Below, piece by piece: positions 24,960-35,960 of a stretch of DNA of 64,000 nucleotides. The position numbers and the translations under genes were made by a program. The DNA comes from Lutjanus erythropterus (lineage: Eukaryota; Chordata; Actinopteri; Lutjaniformes; Lutjanidae): contig CM034603.1 of the NCBI GenBank assembly GCA_020091685.1, positions 22,686,595-22,750,594 of the forward strand. Direction: 5' to 3'. The notes under the pieces are model-generated. The model was given only the letters and a program-made list of their open reading frames with translations. It was not told the origin of the DNA and made no database searches. The number at the start of each line of letters is the position of its first letter. Within the stretch, counting starts at the first letter, position 1.

Positions 24960-25154
24960 CTCCTGTTTGGGGATGCTAACGTAGCCCAGGTGAGGCTTGA
25001 AGGCCTTGTACGGCTGCTTGGAGAACATCCAGTGGCTGCTGAACGTCTGACCGAACACCGGCTGCAGGAGGAAGTAAGGCTTCTCCGAGTAGTTCACCAC
25101 GACCACGAAGAGCGACACCGCCACGATCAGACTGGTGGCGATCAACGACTTCCT
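24960..25154 (-). CDS. st6galnac3: st6galnac3-like sialyltransferase, exon 2 (membrane anchor and stem)
   Basis: Internal coding exon of 195 nt (65 codons, phase 0 at both ends). The minus strand shows a pyrimidine tract ending CTCTCCACAG before the exon and a GTGAGG donor after it. The product starts RKSLIATSLIVAVSLFVVVV: a basic stop-transfer side and a hydrophobic run of about 17 residues, as expected of the signal-anchor of a type II Golgi glycosyltransferase. A stem follows with an N-glycosylation sequon (NYS) just after the membrane segment, ending HLGYVSIPKQE. Human ST6GALNAC3, as I recall it, begins with six residues and then RKS, and has a matching GYINVKTQE at this exon end; length and phase agree. 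The exon is clearly more GC-rich than the flanking DNA. The first coding exon (about six codons) was not located. An ST6GALNAC5 or 6 paralogue is less likely because exon 3 resembles ST6GALNAC3 best. Confidence 0.88.
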
Positions 25155-27345
25155 CTGTGGAGAGAGAGAGGAAGCGTAAGTGTGACAAGTCTGAGAAATG
25201 CAGCAATCACAAACTAAAACTGAATGATCAATCAAATCCTAATTTTCATTTCTTTATTGTCAGTAGTTTAATAGCTCAAATTGAAGAGTAAACAAAAAAG
25301 TTGAAGCTTTCCAGTTGCATCATAAATCTGCCAGCAGTTGCAGCTGACAAACACTATATTGTATGACAACAACAAATATACTTTGCAAAGACAAATGTAG
25401 AGCATAACAATAAATATATTGTATAAAGACAAGAAATATGTTGTATTACAGCACAAGGCAAGAAAATGAAGGATGACTGAGGAAAGTTTTTTCTGCATAC
25501 ATTGTATATAACATATACTAAAACATAACAACCAAATTTTACATGTAAAGGTAAATATTTCATAAATGCACAATGTCATGAGAGTAGCAAAGCTCAAATT
25601 GCATCATTAAAGTTAACCTCCACTCAAAAGTATGTTTTTCTTCTTGTTCTTACAGTTGAATGTTGGAGCTTCACTGCACAGAATGATGTATGTACACAGT
25701 CTGACACTCAAAGGATGTTTTCACATTCATCTGCTGAAAGTGGAAAGTTTCTATGTTCTCACCGAAAAGACCATTTTAAGGGGCGGGCCTACAAGCACGG
25801 TTTGTGACATCAAAAATAGTCTGGAAGTCAAGCCTAGTCTAATATTAAACTTGCAAAAGTGTGATGTGGAAACTTAAAGCTCCACATACACAAATAATTA
25901 ATTTTACGGTGAGTTGAACCACTGGAAAACAGGTGTTTAAACATCTCTTGTCCAGCACTTATATTTATAGATTTTTAATAAAGGAGAAGGAGCGGATGTC
26001 ATTTCAAAGATGGGTTAGGGGTCAGGGGTTAACTTTTTTGTGAACATATCAGATACAGATTCTTATGTACACGTTAAAATATGTCTGACAGGGGTCTTTA
26101 ACACCATATTTATGGTGTTCTTTTTTTAATGTTCATGTTTATTTTATTTTATTTAAGGCGGGACAATCCACCTTAATTAACGTGATCACTTAAGTCACCC
26201 ATATGGGCTTATTTTTTTTCTGCAGTCACTGGCAGGTTTATACTATATACTGTATAAAAAAAAACATTAAAAAATAACACAGAAGCACAGAAACACAGAT
26301 AAAAGCAGACTGAACATTTCAATAAGAAGCAAACTGCCCAACAGGCAAACATATGCCTGTATATCCACAACGCAAGGGAAGCAGTAGATGTTTGGGACAG
26401 CTGTTTTAAATCCTTGTGCATTAATCTTGCCTAAATATGTTGACCAAACATTGCTGTACTTAGACAAGCAACAATATAGATTACAATCTGTGCAGCAATC
26501 TTAAAATGAAACGGTGGCTCTTGAATATGCCACCACCTCCAGCATGATATTGTGGCTGCAGAGAAAGCTCTTGAAAGTTCAACAAATAAAAACTTTTATT
26601 CCTTTAATTTGGAAATACTTCCAAGAGGTTATACAGCTCTAATTTCAGGATTGAAGTGAAAAGAAATACCCAAATTCAATGTTTAATCTTTACTGTACAA
26701 ATCACTCTATTATCTACCCATAAAGTTGGGAAGAACCTTTTTGGAACCCTAAATTCTAAGAGTGTAGCAACGTTAAACTGATAGGTTTTAGTGTCAGTTG
26801 GTCAAAAAATAAACCCTCACCATGGCAGCAAAAAGCAGTTTAACTAACATCTTGAGCTACAGACTGGTTTGTTTTGGGGATCAAATGCAAAGCATATGAT
26901 TGTACTTCACATCCTAAAGACAGTGTCAGTATTACATATGATGGTATGAAAAAGAACATCTATCGGAGTAACATCTCTTACAGATAAATGAACATCCACA
27001 AAAGTGCATCTCACTCGATACTGTCTGACCAGTGAGACAGAGACACAAGAGCACTGTCACTCAGGGGAAAGATGTTTCTGAAGTAGCTGATCAGCTTTAT
27101 AGCATCGAGGAAAGAAAGCATTAAATTCAATCACTGTGTTTCGATTCAACACAGATGACTCATGGTAACCTTCTCTTCACTTCAGATGTTTCGAGTATGA
27201 AAAGAACTCTCTGAAGGCCCCTTTCTTGTTAGATAGTCAATTTGCACAGATTAACTTTTAATCTCTGCTCATTGACACACACAATTTCTACTTTTCACTC
27301 CTTCTGGTGTGATTGACTCATTGTACTTTAGAAAAGCTCGGATGA
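25155..27345. other. Presumed intron 1 of st6galnac3, no feature recognised
   Basis: Apart from the pyrimidine tract preceding exon 2 (minus strand, 25155-25185), the stretch is AT-rich and unassigned. No first exon with the expected short reading frame plus a GT donor was found. Confidence 0.4.
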
Positions 27346-27349
27346 CACA

Positions 27350-27582
27350 CGGATGCAAAGTTATCATGACTTTTATTTTAGCTCTTGGGAAGGCTTTTTC
27401 AGTCTGTTGGTCCTAACTGAAATGTCTCACCCACTGTTGGATGGATTGTCATGAGATTTTGTACAGACATTCATGTTCCTCGGAGGATGAATCAGCCAGT
27501 TGACATTTGTGATTCAAAGTAAGACATCTTGACAACTAAAGGATGGATTGCCATGAAATTTGCTCCAGATATTTAAAGCAAC
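27350..27582 (+). mobile_element. F14 repeat, left part (interrupted)
   Basis: Words such as 'GGATGGATTGTCATGAGATT', 'ACAGACATTCATGTTCC' and 'GGATGGATTGCCATGAAATT' belong to one of the most frequent fish dispersed repeats. It breaks off at about 27582, where a different element begins, and resumes after 27923. Confidence 0.65.
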
Positions 27583-27922
27583 TACAAAGAGTTTTTAACT
27601 GGTTATGAAACAGTCTCAATTTAATACTGGCACCTCGATATGACCTACATAACAAACGAAACCATCTGCAAGAAGATTGGCTGTTTCCGTACAGTTCTTA
27701 TTGGATGCCAAGTTGTATTCTCCTTTGAATCAGATCAAACAAGCCCGTGTTTACATTTTCCCAGCCAAAAAAACAGTGAGTTGTACACAAGCCATTTAAA
27801 AGGTAACAGGAAGATTTTTAAACTTTTACCTAACCCTATATTTTGAAGGTATAATAGTGGAAACACTTCCACTTTTCTCCACGGGGGGCTCCAAAATCAA
27901 CAAAATATGAAAGGTCCTTGCA
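27583..27922 (+). mobile_element. F4 element inserted in an F14 repeat
   Basis: Left end CTACAAAGAGTTTTTAAC and right end GAAAGGTCCTTGCAGTAG are inverted repeats of each other with decay. It shares with the 33.7 kb copy 'CAGTCTCAATTTAATACTG' and 'GGGGGCTCCAAAATCAACAA'. Flanking TTTAAAG and CTTTAAG may be a decayed target duplication. Confidence 0.7.
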
Positions 27923-28215
27923 GTAGCTTTAAGATCCCTAGAAGATCAATTCAACTGGGTTTAATGATTCTCTGACCTGCTGGTGGTCCTAGAGGAAAAG
28001 TCAATCCTTTCAAATGTTAGGCTTATTACTCATCTTGGATTTTTGTTTGTTTTTTGTTAGTCTGTTTGTTTGTTGTGGTTTTCTGCTTCCTTTATAGATA
28101 TAGAGATACCGCCCCGGGGTTGTATGACTTCACCAACCAGTCAAGTTGTATTTTTTGGACGTTTGTGCCAAGTTTGAAGAGATCTCCTCGTGAGATTCTT
28201 GACATATTGCATTCA
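27923..28215 (+). mobile_element. F14 repeat, right part
   Basis: Continues the interrupted repeat: 'GATTCTCTGACCTGCTGGTG', 'GGTCCTAGAGGAAAAGTCAA'. The order fits what follows the left part in other fish copies as I recall them. Confidence 0.55.
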
Positions 28216-28311
28216 CAGCAATAGAACTGATGGAAAAATGAATGGACAGACAATCCAAAAAACATAATCCCTCCAGCCACAGCTGTCGCTGGCTCACAGG
28301 CATAAAAAAAG

Positions 28312-28373
<62 letters not shown>
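28312..28373 (+). repeat. AACT microsatellite, about 15 units
   Basis: Perfect ACTA/AACT tetranucleotide run of 62 nt, preceded by an A7 tract and directly abutting an L2-like LINE remnant. Confidence 0.97.
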
Positions 28374-28700
28374 AGCCCACATCACCCCAGTTCTTAAATC
28401 CCTGCAGTGGTTGGCAAGCGTAGAATTGATTTTTAAGTTTTATTACTTATTCATAAATCCTCGCATGGAGTTGGCCATCAATATACAGTATAACTAACAT
28501 GCTAAAGCAATATAACCCTGTGAGACCTATTAGATCACAGGGGAGTGGACTGCTGGTGGTGCCCAGGGCAAAAACTAAACGAGAAGAAGCAGTTTTATGC
28601 AGCAGAGTGCTGAAACCAGCTGCCCTCAGAATGCCATGATCATTGCAGCTTTAAATCCAGACTGGAAACCTTACTGTTCTCAAGTACTTTTAACTAAATA
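28374..28700 (+). mobile_element. L2-like LINE remnant, C-terminal ORF2 region
   Basis: Translation gives ITPVLKSLQWL and later a GLLxVP-like 'AGGAQGK' and 'LNPDWK' order, corresponding to the conserved tail of fish L2-type ORF2 (HxTPVLxxLHWLPV ... FKxxLK). Stops and frameshifts interrupt it throughout, so it is long dead. Confidence 0.65.
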
Positions 28701-29074
28701 TTTCTAAATATTAAATCAGAAAAGAGAAACAACTTCACAGTACAGAGACAGTTCTGCCTTCAGCTGTGAAAATACTGTCATCATCCAACATCTAACCTAA
28801 ATAAAAACTAACAAGTAAGACCCAAAGCTAATGTTAGCTACACAAATCAAATGTTAATGTTAGCTAGAGATCAACAGCTAATGTTAGCTACACAGTCCAA
28901 CCAGCTAAAGGTTATTCAAAAAAGAAAAGTAATTGAGTCCGTTTATTTCAATATTGTGATACTTGGATTAAGTTACGGGCAACATTTTTTAACAGGTAAT
29001 TAGTAATTGTATCGGCGTACCTTTTTAAAGTAACCCTCCCAAAACTGTTTACCTGTTTTAACTTTTGTTGTCTG
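28701..29074. other. Sequence splitting the LINE remnant from its tail
   Basis: Contains three tandem-like units built on GCTAATGTTAGCTACACA (about 28826-28905). The rest is unassigned. Confidence 0.4.
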
Positions 29075-29150
29075 AGCTTCTCTGTACAGCACATTGAATC
29101 TACCTCTGTGTCAGACACGTGCTTCATAAATAAAACTGCCCTGCCTGACT
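29075..29150 (+). mobile_element. LINE 3' tail
   Basis: 'CTGTACAGCACATTGAATC', 'ACCTCTGTGTCAGACACGTG' and 'AATAAAACTGCCCTGCCTG' match the 3' end typical of fish L2-type elements. It may be the tail of the remnant at 28374-28700. Confidence 0.65.
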
Positions 29151-29154
29151 ATTC

Positions 29155-29440
29155 AGTGAAATACCTTTGACTTTGGTGCCATCATCAGGTCAAAAATTCA
29201 ATTTGACCAGTACTTTTCTTTAGGACTAAATACCTGCAAAACCAATGATGTTCCCATCAACCTCAGCTGTACTTTGTGTTCAGTGATGTGTTTAGCATGC
29301 TATAGATGGATCCACGTGTTAAACATTACACCTGCTACACATTAGCATGTTAACACTGACACTGTGACCTTGTTACCATGCCGATGTTCGCAGTTAGCTC
29401 ACAGCAAAACTGCCTGTTGGTACAGCCTCACAGAGCCACT
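29155..29440 (-). mobile_element. F14 repeat, inverted copy
   Basis: 'GGTGCCATCATCAGGTCAAA', 'AATACCTGCAAAACCAATGA', 'CAGCTGTACTTTGTGTTCAG', 'AGCATGTTAACACTGACAC' are the reverse-complement words of the F14 consensus. Confidence 0.65.
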
Positions 29441-30815
29441 AGCATGGCTGCAGACTTGCTCATATTTTATCAATGTCAGAGGATTAAAGACTTTGTCCAT
29501 CTAGCAAAAATATGGAAATCTACTTTTATATTTCAGCATTTCCACCAAGAAAGCAACAGCTGGGGTGTCATTGTTTCATACATTACAAAACAGCAGAATG
29601 GCCGTCAGGAGGTAAGAGGTATTATGCCTTGGCAGAAGGAGCCGAGAGTGATGAATAATGGATAAGAGATGGAGGACGAGGAAAGGTCTCACAGAGGAGA
29701 AGATATTGGCAGAGCTGGAGATCAATGCCCAGAAGAGAGAAAGAATCAGACAGAGATGAAAAAAAATCTGTGGTGTGCTATGACATCTCGCAGCCTGAGG
29801 TGATGATAGATTTCAGCAGAATCACAGACTTTTCTTTTTTTTCCCAGGAAACTTCAATAACATCCTGCTAATCTAACAGACAACACCGATGGGAAACTCT
29901 GGATTTTTTTAGGAAGGTGATGTTTGGAAGATTCTTTGAAGTTATCTGATGGTGAGAAGATTGGATGTGGCACGCTGTAATGGTGAAGCCCCCACCGCCA
30001 AAGTGCCTGCACCACCACCAGCTCTGATCTCCAACATCAAACGTCCCAAAGGGAGGTGCCGGAGGCTTCGCTTCTCAGAGAGAGACGAGATCAAACACGT
30101 GAGGAGGGGGGATGGATGAAAAAGACGGTGACCATTTGCTGCCCTGACAAGGCTATCACATTTACAGATTGCATGTATGTTACATCATGCATCATTTCGT
30201 GGCATTACAGCCCATCTTTGATCACAAACACAGGGGTCCCAACTTTGATCTTGTATGAAAGAGCCCTATGAGGACAAATGGGAAACTCTCGATTGCCACT
30301 CTGTACTTAGAGTATTTTACAAAATAACAGATAAGCTTATCACTTTCCTGGAAGGACAGTCAGTCTGTTGTACGTCAAAAAAAGATGGCAGGTCGTTTTC
30401 TGAAAATATGCTGTAATAGCACGTCATCATGAGTCCATTATTGAGCGTGAAAACGATCCCTTATAAAGAAAGAGGGTTCTTTAGGAAGAGAGAGGGAAGA
30501 AAAAAAAGAAACAACCGTCGGCTCAGTCTGCAGCACTGCAACATCCATCTGTTCTCATGAGGACAGAAAATTTCCTTGTCTCCTTCAACCTCAATCTGGC
30601 CACAAATCACAGGGGAAATGATGTGTCAAAGTCTGGAGGCGATTGGACGGCTCGGCGTGGGCGTAGCGGGGCGCTGAACCTCCACCAGCTCGAGTGTGAG
30701 ACTCACGACTCCTCTCCTGGTTCGCTCATCCATCAGAGCGATCAGCAGACGGCCCGTTGAGCCGTTTGACAGAGAAGTCGAAAGGCTTCATGTTGAGGAA
30801 GGAGTACAGTAGAGA
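29441..30815. other. Unassigned, partly GC-rich
   Basis: No transposon recognised. A GC-rich patch lies at about 30640-30780; both strands carry short open frames there (for example minus strand ...GRLLIALMDERTRRGVV...) but without a convincing family match or splice borders. No exon is called. Confidence 0.35.
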
Positions 30816-31470
30816 ACACTCTGAGAAAGAAAGACGTTAACTAGAACCACGAAGAGTTCTTCAGCTTGTCCCCATAGGAAAACATTTTTTGATTGCTAGT
30901 AAAACTTTTTGTTAAAGGTTCCACTTGGAATCCTAATGAAGGGTTATACCTAGAACCATCTGTGAAAAGTTTCGCCCCGAACTGCCTATGAGAGGTTGTA
31001 CAGAGAACCCTTCTATGGTGGAAGGTTTTATCTAGAACACACTTTGATGGTTCTGACGAGAACCTTTTTATATTCCAAGAGTTGAGTCTAAAACCCACAA
31101 AGAGGGTTCTATCAAGAACTGTTCAATATTTCAAGAGTTTTATCTAGAACTCATGCAGGGAGTTCTGATAATAACCTTTTATCTAGAACCCACCTTGCAG
31201 GTTCAACAGAGAAATTTTTTATACTGCAAGGGTTTCAACAGGAGCCCACCAAGGGGGTCCTACTGAGAACCTTTGTATATTCCAAGGGTTTTATCAAGAA
31301 CATACTCTTTTTCAAAAAGGGTTCTTTGAATGAAAAGGGTTCTTACTGGAACCATTAATCTTGAAACTCTCAACAAACAAATGACAGACCCTTTCCTAAA
31401 AAAAAGGGTTCTTTAAAGAAGCAAATGGTTCCAGGTAGAACCTCAGCCCTTCCCTTATTTCTCAGAGTGT
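30816..31470. mobile_element. Short DNA element with matched ends and internal ~56-bp tandem repeats
   Basis: Left end ACACTCTGAGAAA (30816-30828) is the exact reverse complement of the right end TTTCTCAGAGTGT (31458-31470). Between them lie degenerate units of about 56 bp built on 'GGTTTTATCTAGAAC', 'GGTTCT..GAGAACC' and 'TTTTATATTCCAA', clearest from about 31021 to 31340. No protein is encoded. Confidence 0.8.
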
Positions 31471-32148
31471 AGGGGAGTGGGGGAGCACCAGCTCAGATGG
31501 GGACCATTAACACCAGCAGCGCAGCAGCAGAACGGCCATAAAGTTTCAACATTAGAGCTTTCGGTCAATGTTAAAACATTTTGCTTGAGGAATATGACTC
31601 CATATGCAGCTACAACGACCTTGTTTGTGACCATCAAATCAGACAATGATGGCCATTAACTGCAGTGCCACTTATGGTTGTAGCCCAGGGATGTTTCATT
31701 TAACACCCCCCCACCGAAAGCTTCAAGGGGGTTATTTTTAAAGGTGCTAAAACCCACTCCGAGGGGGTATTGATCTCAGCTCGCAGACAGACTGTGTGGG
31801 ATCACTGGGACTCAGGACACGAGAGAGTCATGATTTTCCGCCAGTGTCTCCTGCAGTGGCCCTGTGATAGCAGATTACAGACAGGAGGGAAATTAGCAGA
31901 AACTTAACGACGGCCACCTCGTCCACTTGTGGTGATGATGTATTGAGCAATAAATAGTCGTGAAATGTAAGTAAATTTATTCATGTACTGTACTTAAACC
32001 TGATTTTCTCGACCACTCGGGACAGCAGAAACAAGTTGTGAACAAAGATTGACATATTATCACATTTTTAAGGTGATTTAACATTTGTAAGCACACAGTT
32101 GCTTATTTACACACCCAGTAGTTACCAACCAACATTATCATTCATTCA
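31471..32148. other. Unassigned sequence
   Basis: No repeat, exon or RNA gene was recognised. The opposed frames at 31455-31659 are shadows of each other. Confidence 0.35.
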
Positions 32149-32255
32149 GACAGTGGTGGAAGAAGTATCCTTTACTTTAGTAAAAGTACTAATATCATAC
32201 TGTGAAAATACTCCACTACAAGTAAAAGTCCTCCATTTAAAACCTTATAGTACAA
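32149..32255 (+). mobile_element. F7 'AAGTACT' repeat, 5' end
   Basis: 'CAGTGGTGGAAGAAGTATCC', 'TTTAGTAAAAGTACTAATA' and 'CTACAAGTAAAAGTCCTCC' are the classic left end of this dispersed repeat. Confidence 0.7.
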
Positions 32256-32569
32256 GCAGGGCTGGGAGAGTCAATAACGAATAACAATAACATAATCCAA
32301 GATTTACAATATTAAAGTAATGCAATTTGATTACTTTCTGTTACTTTTGAATACATCATTATAAAATATGGTGAAATTGTTTAGCCTAATATAGTGCTTT
32401 TATTTGATTACTTTCATCACCAATTAATGCTGATTATTTTCTGTAAAATGGTCCTTGTCGATGCTTTACAATTAAATCTGATATTTTTTGGATTAGGATT
32501 ACTGCTGCACTGATGTGCATGTTTCATTTTACCGCTGTAGATGTTTCAGGTTGAGCTAATTTTAACTAT
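32256..32569. other. AT-rich unassigned sequence
   Basis: Begins 'AGCAGGGCTGGGAGAGTCAA', possibly the edge of another short repeat. Otherwise nothing was recognised. Confidence 0.3.
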
Positions 32570-32805
32570 TTTATAGGCAACAGAGCCTTCTCCATGGCTG
32601 CCCTCTCCCTCTGGAAGTCTCTCCCCAAACAAAGCTGAGACTCACTGACCTGTCCATATTTAAATCACTCATCATAACTCACCTCTTCACAACTGTTTTT
32701 AGCGTGTGATTGATACTGTGTGTTTTTCTCTGATCTTTTAATCTATGAAAAGTGTCTTTGAGTACCCTGAAGAGTGCTCTTTAAATAAAATGTAATATTC
32801 TTTAA
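32570..32805 (+). mobile_element. L2-like LINE, 5'-truncated copy with tail
   Basis: Translates as GNRAFSMAALSLWKSLPKQS, matching the (G/D)xRAFSxxAPxLWNSLP block at the end of fish L2-type ORF2; stops follow. The 3' end, 'TCTTTGAGTACCCTGAAGAG' then 'AAATAAAATG', is a LINE-type tail. Confidence 0.75.
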
Positions 32806-33725
32806 GATCATCATATATTTGTAGCAGTGCAGTCCTGTGAAAACCAGGTATGACTGACAGTCAACTTTTCATGTAGTTCAATAAAAGGAGCAGGAGAATT
32901 TTCTCAACCCATAAGGGAAGACTTAACTCTTAAGTAGACGTATAAAGTTGCATAAAATGGAAATGCTCAACTAAAATACAGGTGCCTTGAATTTGTATAT
33001 AGTACAAGGGAATTAGTGCAGTTTTAGCTCTGTTTTTAGTCTCCTCCAACTCTTGAGGGAAATATCTGGCTTTTTAGCTGTTAAATGCTGCACTATGTTC
33101 ACCAGCTAGTCGCTGACTGTCTGTCTGTTGTTTGGTGCAAAGCAAGTAGTGCACAATGAGCTTAGAGTTTTTGTTTTTATTGTTTTGCTAAAAACAGGTG
33201 CCTTTTGCAGTCAAAAGCACAGAGAGTGACTGAAAACAGTAAAATTGTGGCCAAGCAGATAAACTGAGCAGAAGAACTGAAACTCTTCATAAAGCTCTGT
33301 AAAGCAGAGAGGAAGCTGCAGATTCGGGTGAAAATTGTTGATTCATCACTGCAAGAAACTTTCACATTGTTTTCCTTCTGTCACTTGACATATTGTTATA
33401 CTAAAAATATACATTATTGTTGCTTTAACTATAGAATTAGTAGAACATGTCTGAGCTGCTTCTGAGCTATGCATCAGAAAGATATGAGACATCAAATACC
33501 AATGTTTTGGGTTGGAAAAGTGTCCAAAGCCAACAAAATAATGAGAACAATAGGGAGATACAAGTAGCTGCAGGTACAGCCACCACCACACACTTCTAGT
33601 TGATCATACATGAAAGGGGTTATGCTTACGAGTCTATTTTTTTTAAAGAAAATGTTGCATATTATACCTTTAACTAACATTTTCAGTGCAAGAACTTTAC
33701 AATGTGGTATTACAACTTTCACTTA
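32806..33725. other. AT-rich unassigned sequence
   Basis: No element, exon or RNA gene was recognised. Confidence 0.35.
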
Positions 33726-33732
33726 AATGTAC

Positions 33733-34062
33733 TACAAGGAATTTTTAACAGTCTCAGTTTAATACTGATGCCTCTATATAGTACAATCCTATATCTATAT
33801 AAACAAACGAGACTGTTCACGATAAGATCTCTATATAGTCAGTCTTAATGTCTGCCACCAGGTCAGATTCTCCCTGAATGCAGACTAGAAGAGACTGTTT
33901 TTAATTTTTCAGTGTGCTAGCCAGTTAAAATGAAGCAGGATATTTATCTTCAGATAATTTTAATTTTGATGTTATATTTTGTGGTTATTGAGGTGGAAAT
34001 GTTACTGCTTCTGTCCACAGGGGCCTCCAAAATTAACAAAATATTAAAGTTCCTTGTAGCCA
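33733..34062 (+). mobile_element. F4 element, second copy
   Basis: Ends are CTACAAGGAATTTTTAAC and TTAAAGTTCCTTGTAG, an inverted repeat of about 14 bp with one difference. Internal words 'CAGTCTCAGTTTAATACTG' and 'GGGGCCTCCAAAATTAACAA' match the 27.6 kb copy. Confidence 0.75.
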
Positions 34063-34068
34063 CTTAAG

Positions 34069-35190
34069 TAAAGGATCTGAATAATTCATTCATCCCTGGC
34101 AACATCATATTCAGATATTTTTCTGCTCAGTATCTGGGATCCACAGGTGAAAATAAATGTCTAAAGATTACTTTCTGCATCAATCACTGCAGGAGTTTCC
34201 CCCCACTTAATGTTCACCAAATTGGGAATAAATCTGTAAATTACAGAATAATCAACAAGTGTTGCCCCATCCACTTGTGTGATGAATGAAAACTCAAAGC
34301 ACATTAGCTGTATATATATTGTGCAATCAAAATTTCAGCTCCATCAGGCTCTATCAGTGCATGACGAGAATACAATTTCCCACAAAGACTCGTGCTCCAG
34401 CTCAGTAAACAACAGGACCACACTGTAGTTCAATCCAAAAAGCTAATCGCACTGGGTATTGGAATAATGAGTGGCTCAACCTGAAGAAAATGGCTCATGA
34501 AAAAACATATCTGGTAGCTATTTTCGAGTACCTCCTGAGCAATGGGCAAAAAAAAAAAAAAAATACAACAGAAAATTACATTTGCAATGCAAAAACGCTA
34601 CCTCCCTGGCACCTGATTCTTGCCACCACGGTCTGGTGAGCAGTTAAAATCCAATTTCAATTAAGGCATTTGAGAAAATATTTAGAGTCCTCCTCTCACT
34701 CTTCCTCCTCTATGTTTAAGCCTTAGTATTATTCTCCAGGGAAAACACACTGGGACATAAACAAAGAGCCACTCTTAAGATTCTGAGTGGGGTCCAGACA
34801 CATTACTTAATTTGCGTCATATTTCCAGCAAAGGTCTCGCTTCAAAAGTCGTCCAAGTACAAGATAACAAACTATTCTTCTCCAGGGATGAGGAGGAGGA
34901 GGAGGAGGAGGAGGAGGAGGTCGACTCTGTGCTGCTGGTAAGACGGTCACGCACAAGTTCCCCTCCAAATTTCACCCACAGGAGCTCAGACCGCCACAGG
35001 AACCGTGGAAGAGAATTAATACAAATTGTAGATCTTATTGCATATATATTAGGTTTATGACTACATGATTAATTTCATTCATGAGCTATTTACTCAAGTC
35101 TTCTGGGATTTTACTCATGACAGGGCTACAATTTTGCTTTTTTTTAATATATATTTTTCAGCCTCAAGTTGAAGACCTGCACTCAAAATC
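34069..35190. other. Unassigned sequence with microsatellites
   Basis: Contains an A tract (about 34550-34562) and the AGG run at 34890-34920. No exon or dispersed repeat was recognised. The GAGGAG run gives a Glu-rich open frame that is an artefact of the microsatellite. Confidence 0.4.
34890..34920 (+). repeat. AGG (GAG) trinucleotide microsatellite
   Basis: Ten uninterrupted GAG/AGG units, purine on the plus strand. Confidence 0.97.
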
Positions 35191-35193
35191 ACA

Positions 35194-35280
35194 TTAAAGG
35201 AACAGTGTGTAGGATTTAGCAGCATCTAGCCTCCCCTTCCAAGTGTGTAAAGGAACCTATGGTGGCTGCAAAACTTACGA
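35194..35280 (-). mobile_element. F13 short repeat, inverted end fragment
   Basis: 'TAAAGGAACAGTGTGTAGGA', 'TTTAGCAGCATCTAGC' is the reverse complement of the right end of the 7.0 kb copy. Confidence 0.6.
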
Positions 35281-35284
35281 AAAA

Positions 35285-35895
35285 CACAAAAGGCTGAATC
35301 TTGAGTCACTGTTTTGCAGGTCACATGTAAGTCTTTGCACTCAAGTCAACTGCAGTCCCAAGTCAAGTCATAATGCCACTTCAACAACAGAGTCTTAGCT
35401 TACGATTCTTTGTAAAACTTCAAATGTCAAACGAAGCTTTAAGTTGTAATCTGCATTTACATACTGCTATTTGTTTTTTCTTTTTTTTTTTTTTTTTTGA
35501 CCATCTCTTGATTTTGGTATGCTGACAAATTTTTTCACTGGTTCTCAGAAACGTAATGTTAGTTCCTCTCCTGCAATTTGATTTCATGCTGTCAGACTGG
35601 TTCAAAGTGGATCTCTGGAATTACATGGAGACTTGCTAAGAATGAAGAGTGTTAACGTTAGTTGATTCAGGAAATGACAGGAGATGATTTGATGGATTCA
35701 CATTTTTTAATCTTTGGGTTTTGGGGAAGGTATCTTCAAGTCAAAAGGCTCAAGTCCAAGTGAAGTCACGAGTCATTGATATGAAAGTCAAAGCTGAGTT
35801 ACAAGTCTTTTTTGTTTTTGTCAAGTTGTGTCTTAAGTCAAATTTGTTACTCAAGTCTGACTCAGATCCAAATCATGTGACCACACCTCTGGTTC
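35285..35895 (-). mobile_element. F6 'ACTCGAGTC' repeat, inverted copy
   Basis: 'TTTTGCAGGTCACATGTAAG', 'GTCCCAAGTCAAGTCATAAT', 'GGAAGGTATCTTCAAGTCAA', 'AAGTCTGACTCAGATCC' are the reverse complement of the order seen at 56873-57425. The homopolymer T tract at 35481-35498 lies inside it. Confidence 0.7.
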
Positions 35896-35960
35896 TGGGT
35901 TACTGTTGAAACTCCATAGATGAGGACCCGCGCCCTCTATAGATATAAACAGCTGATTTT

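Noticed and set aside
24912-25217. Plus-strand 101-codon frame and a second minus-strand frame at 24976-25206
   Set aside because: Shadows of exon 2 in other frames; the true frame shows the membrane anchor and correct splice borders.
34860-35060. Glutamate-rich open frame
   Set aside because: Generated by the GAG microsatellite; no flanking protein-like sequence.
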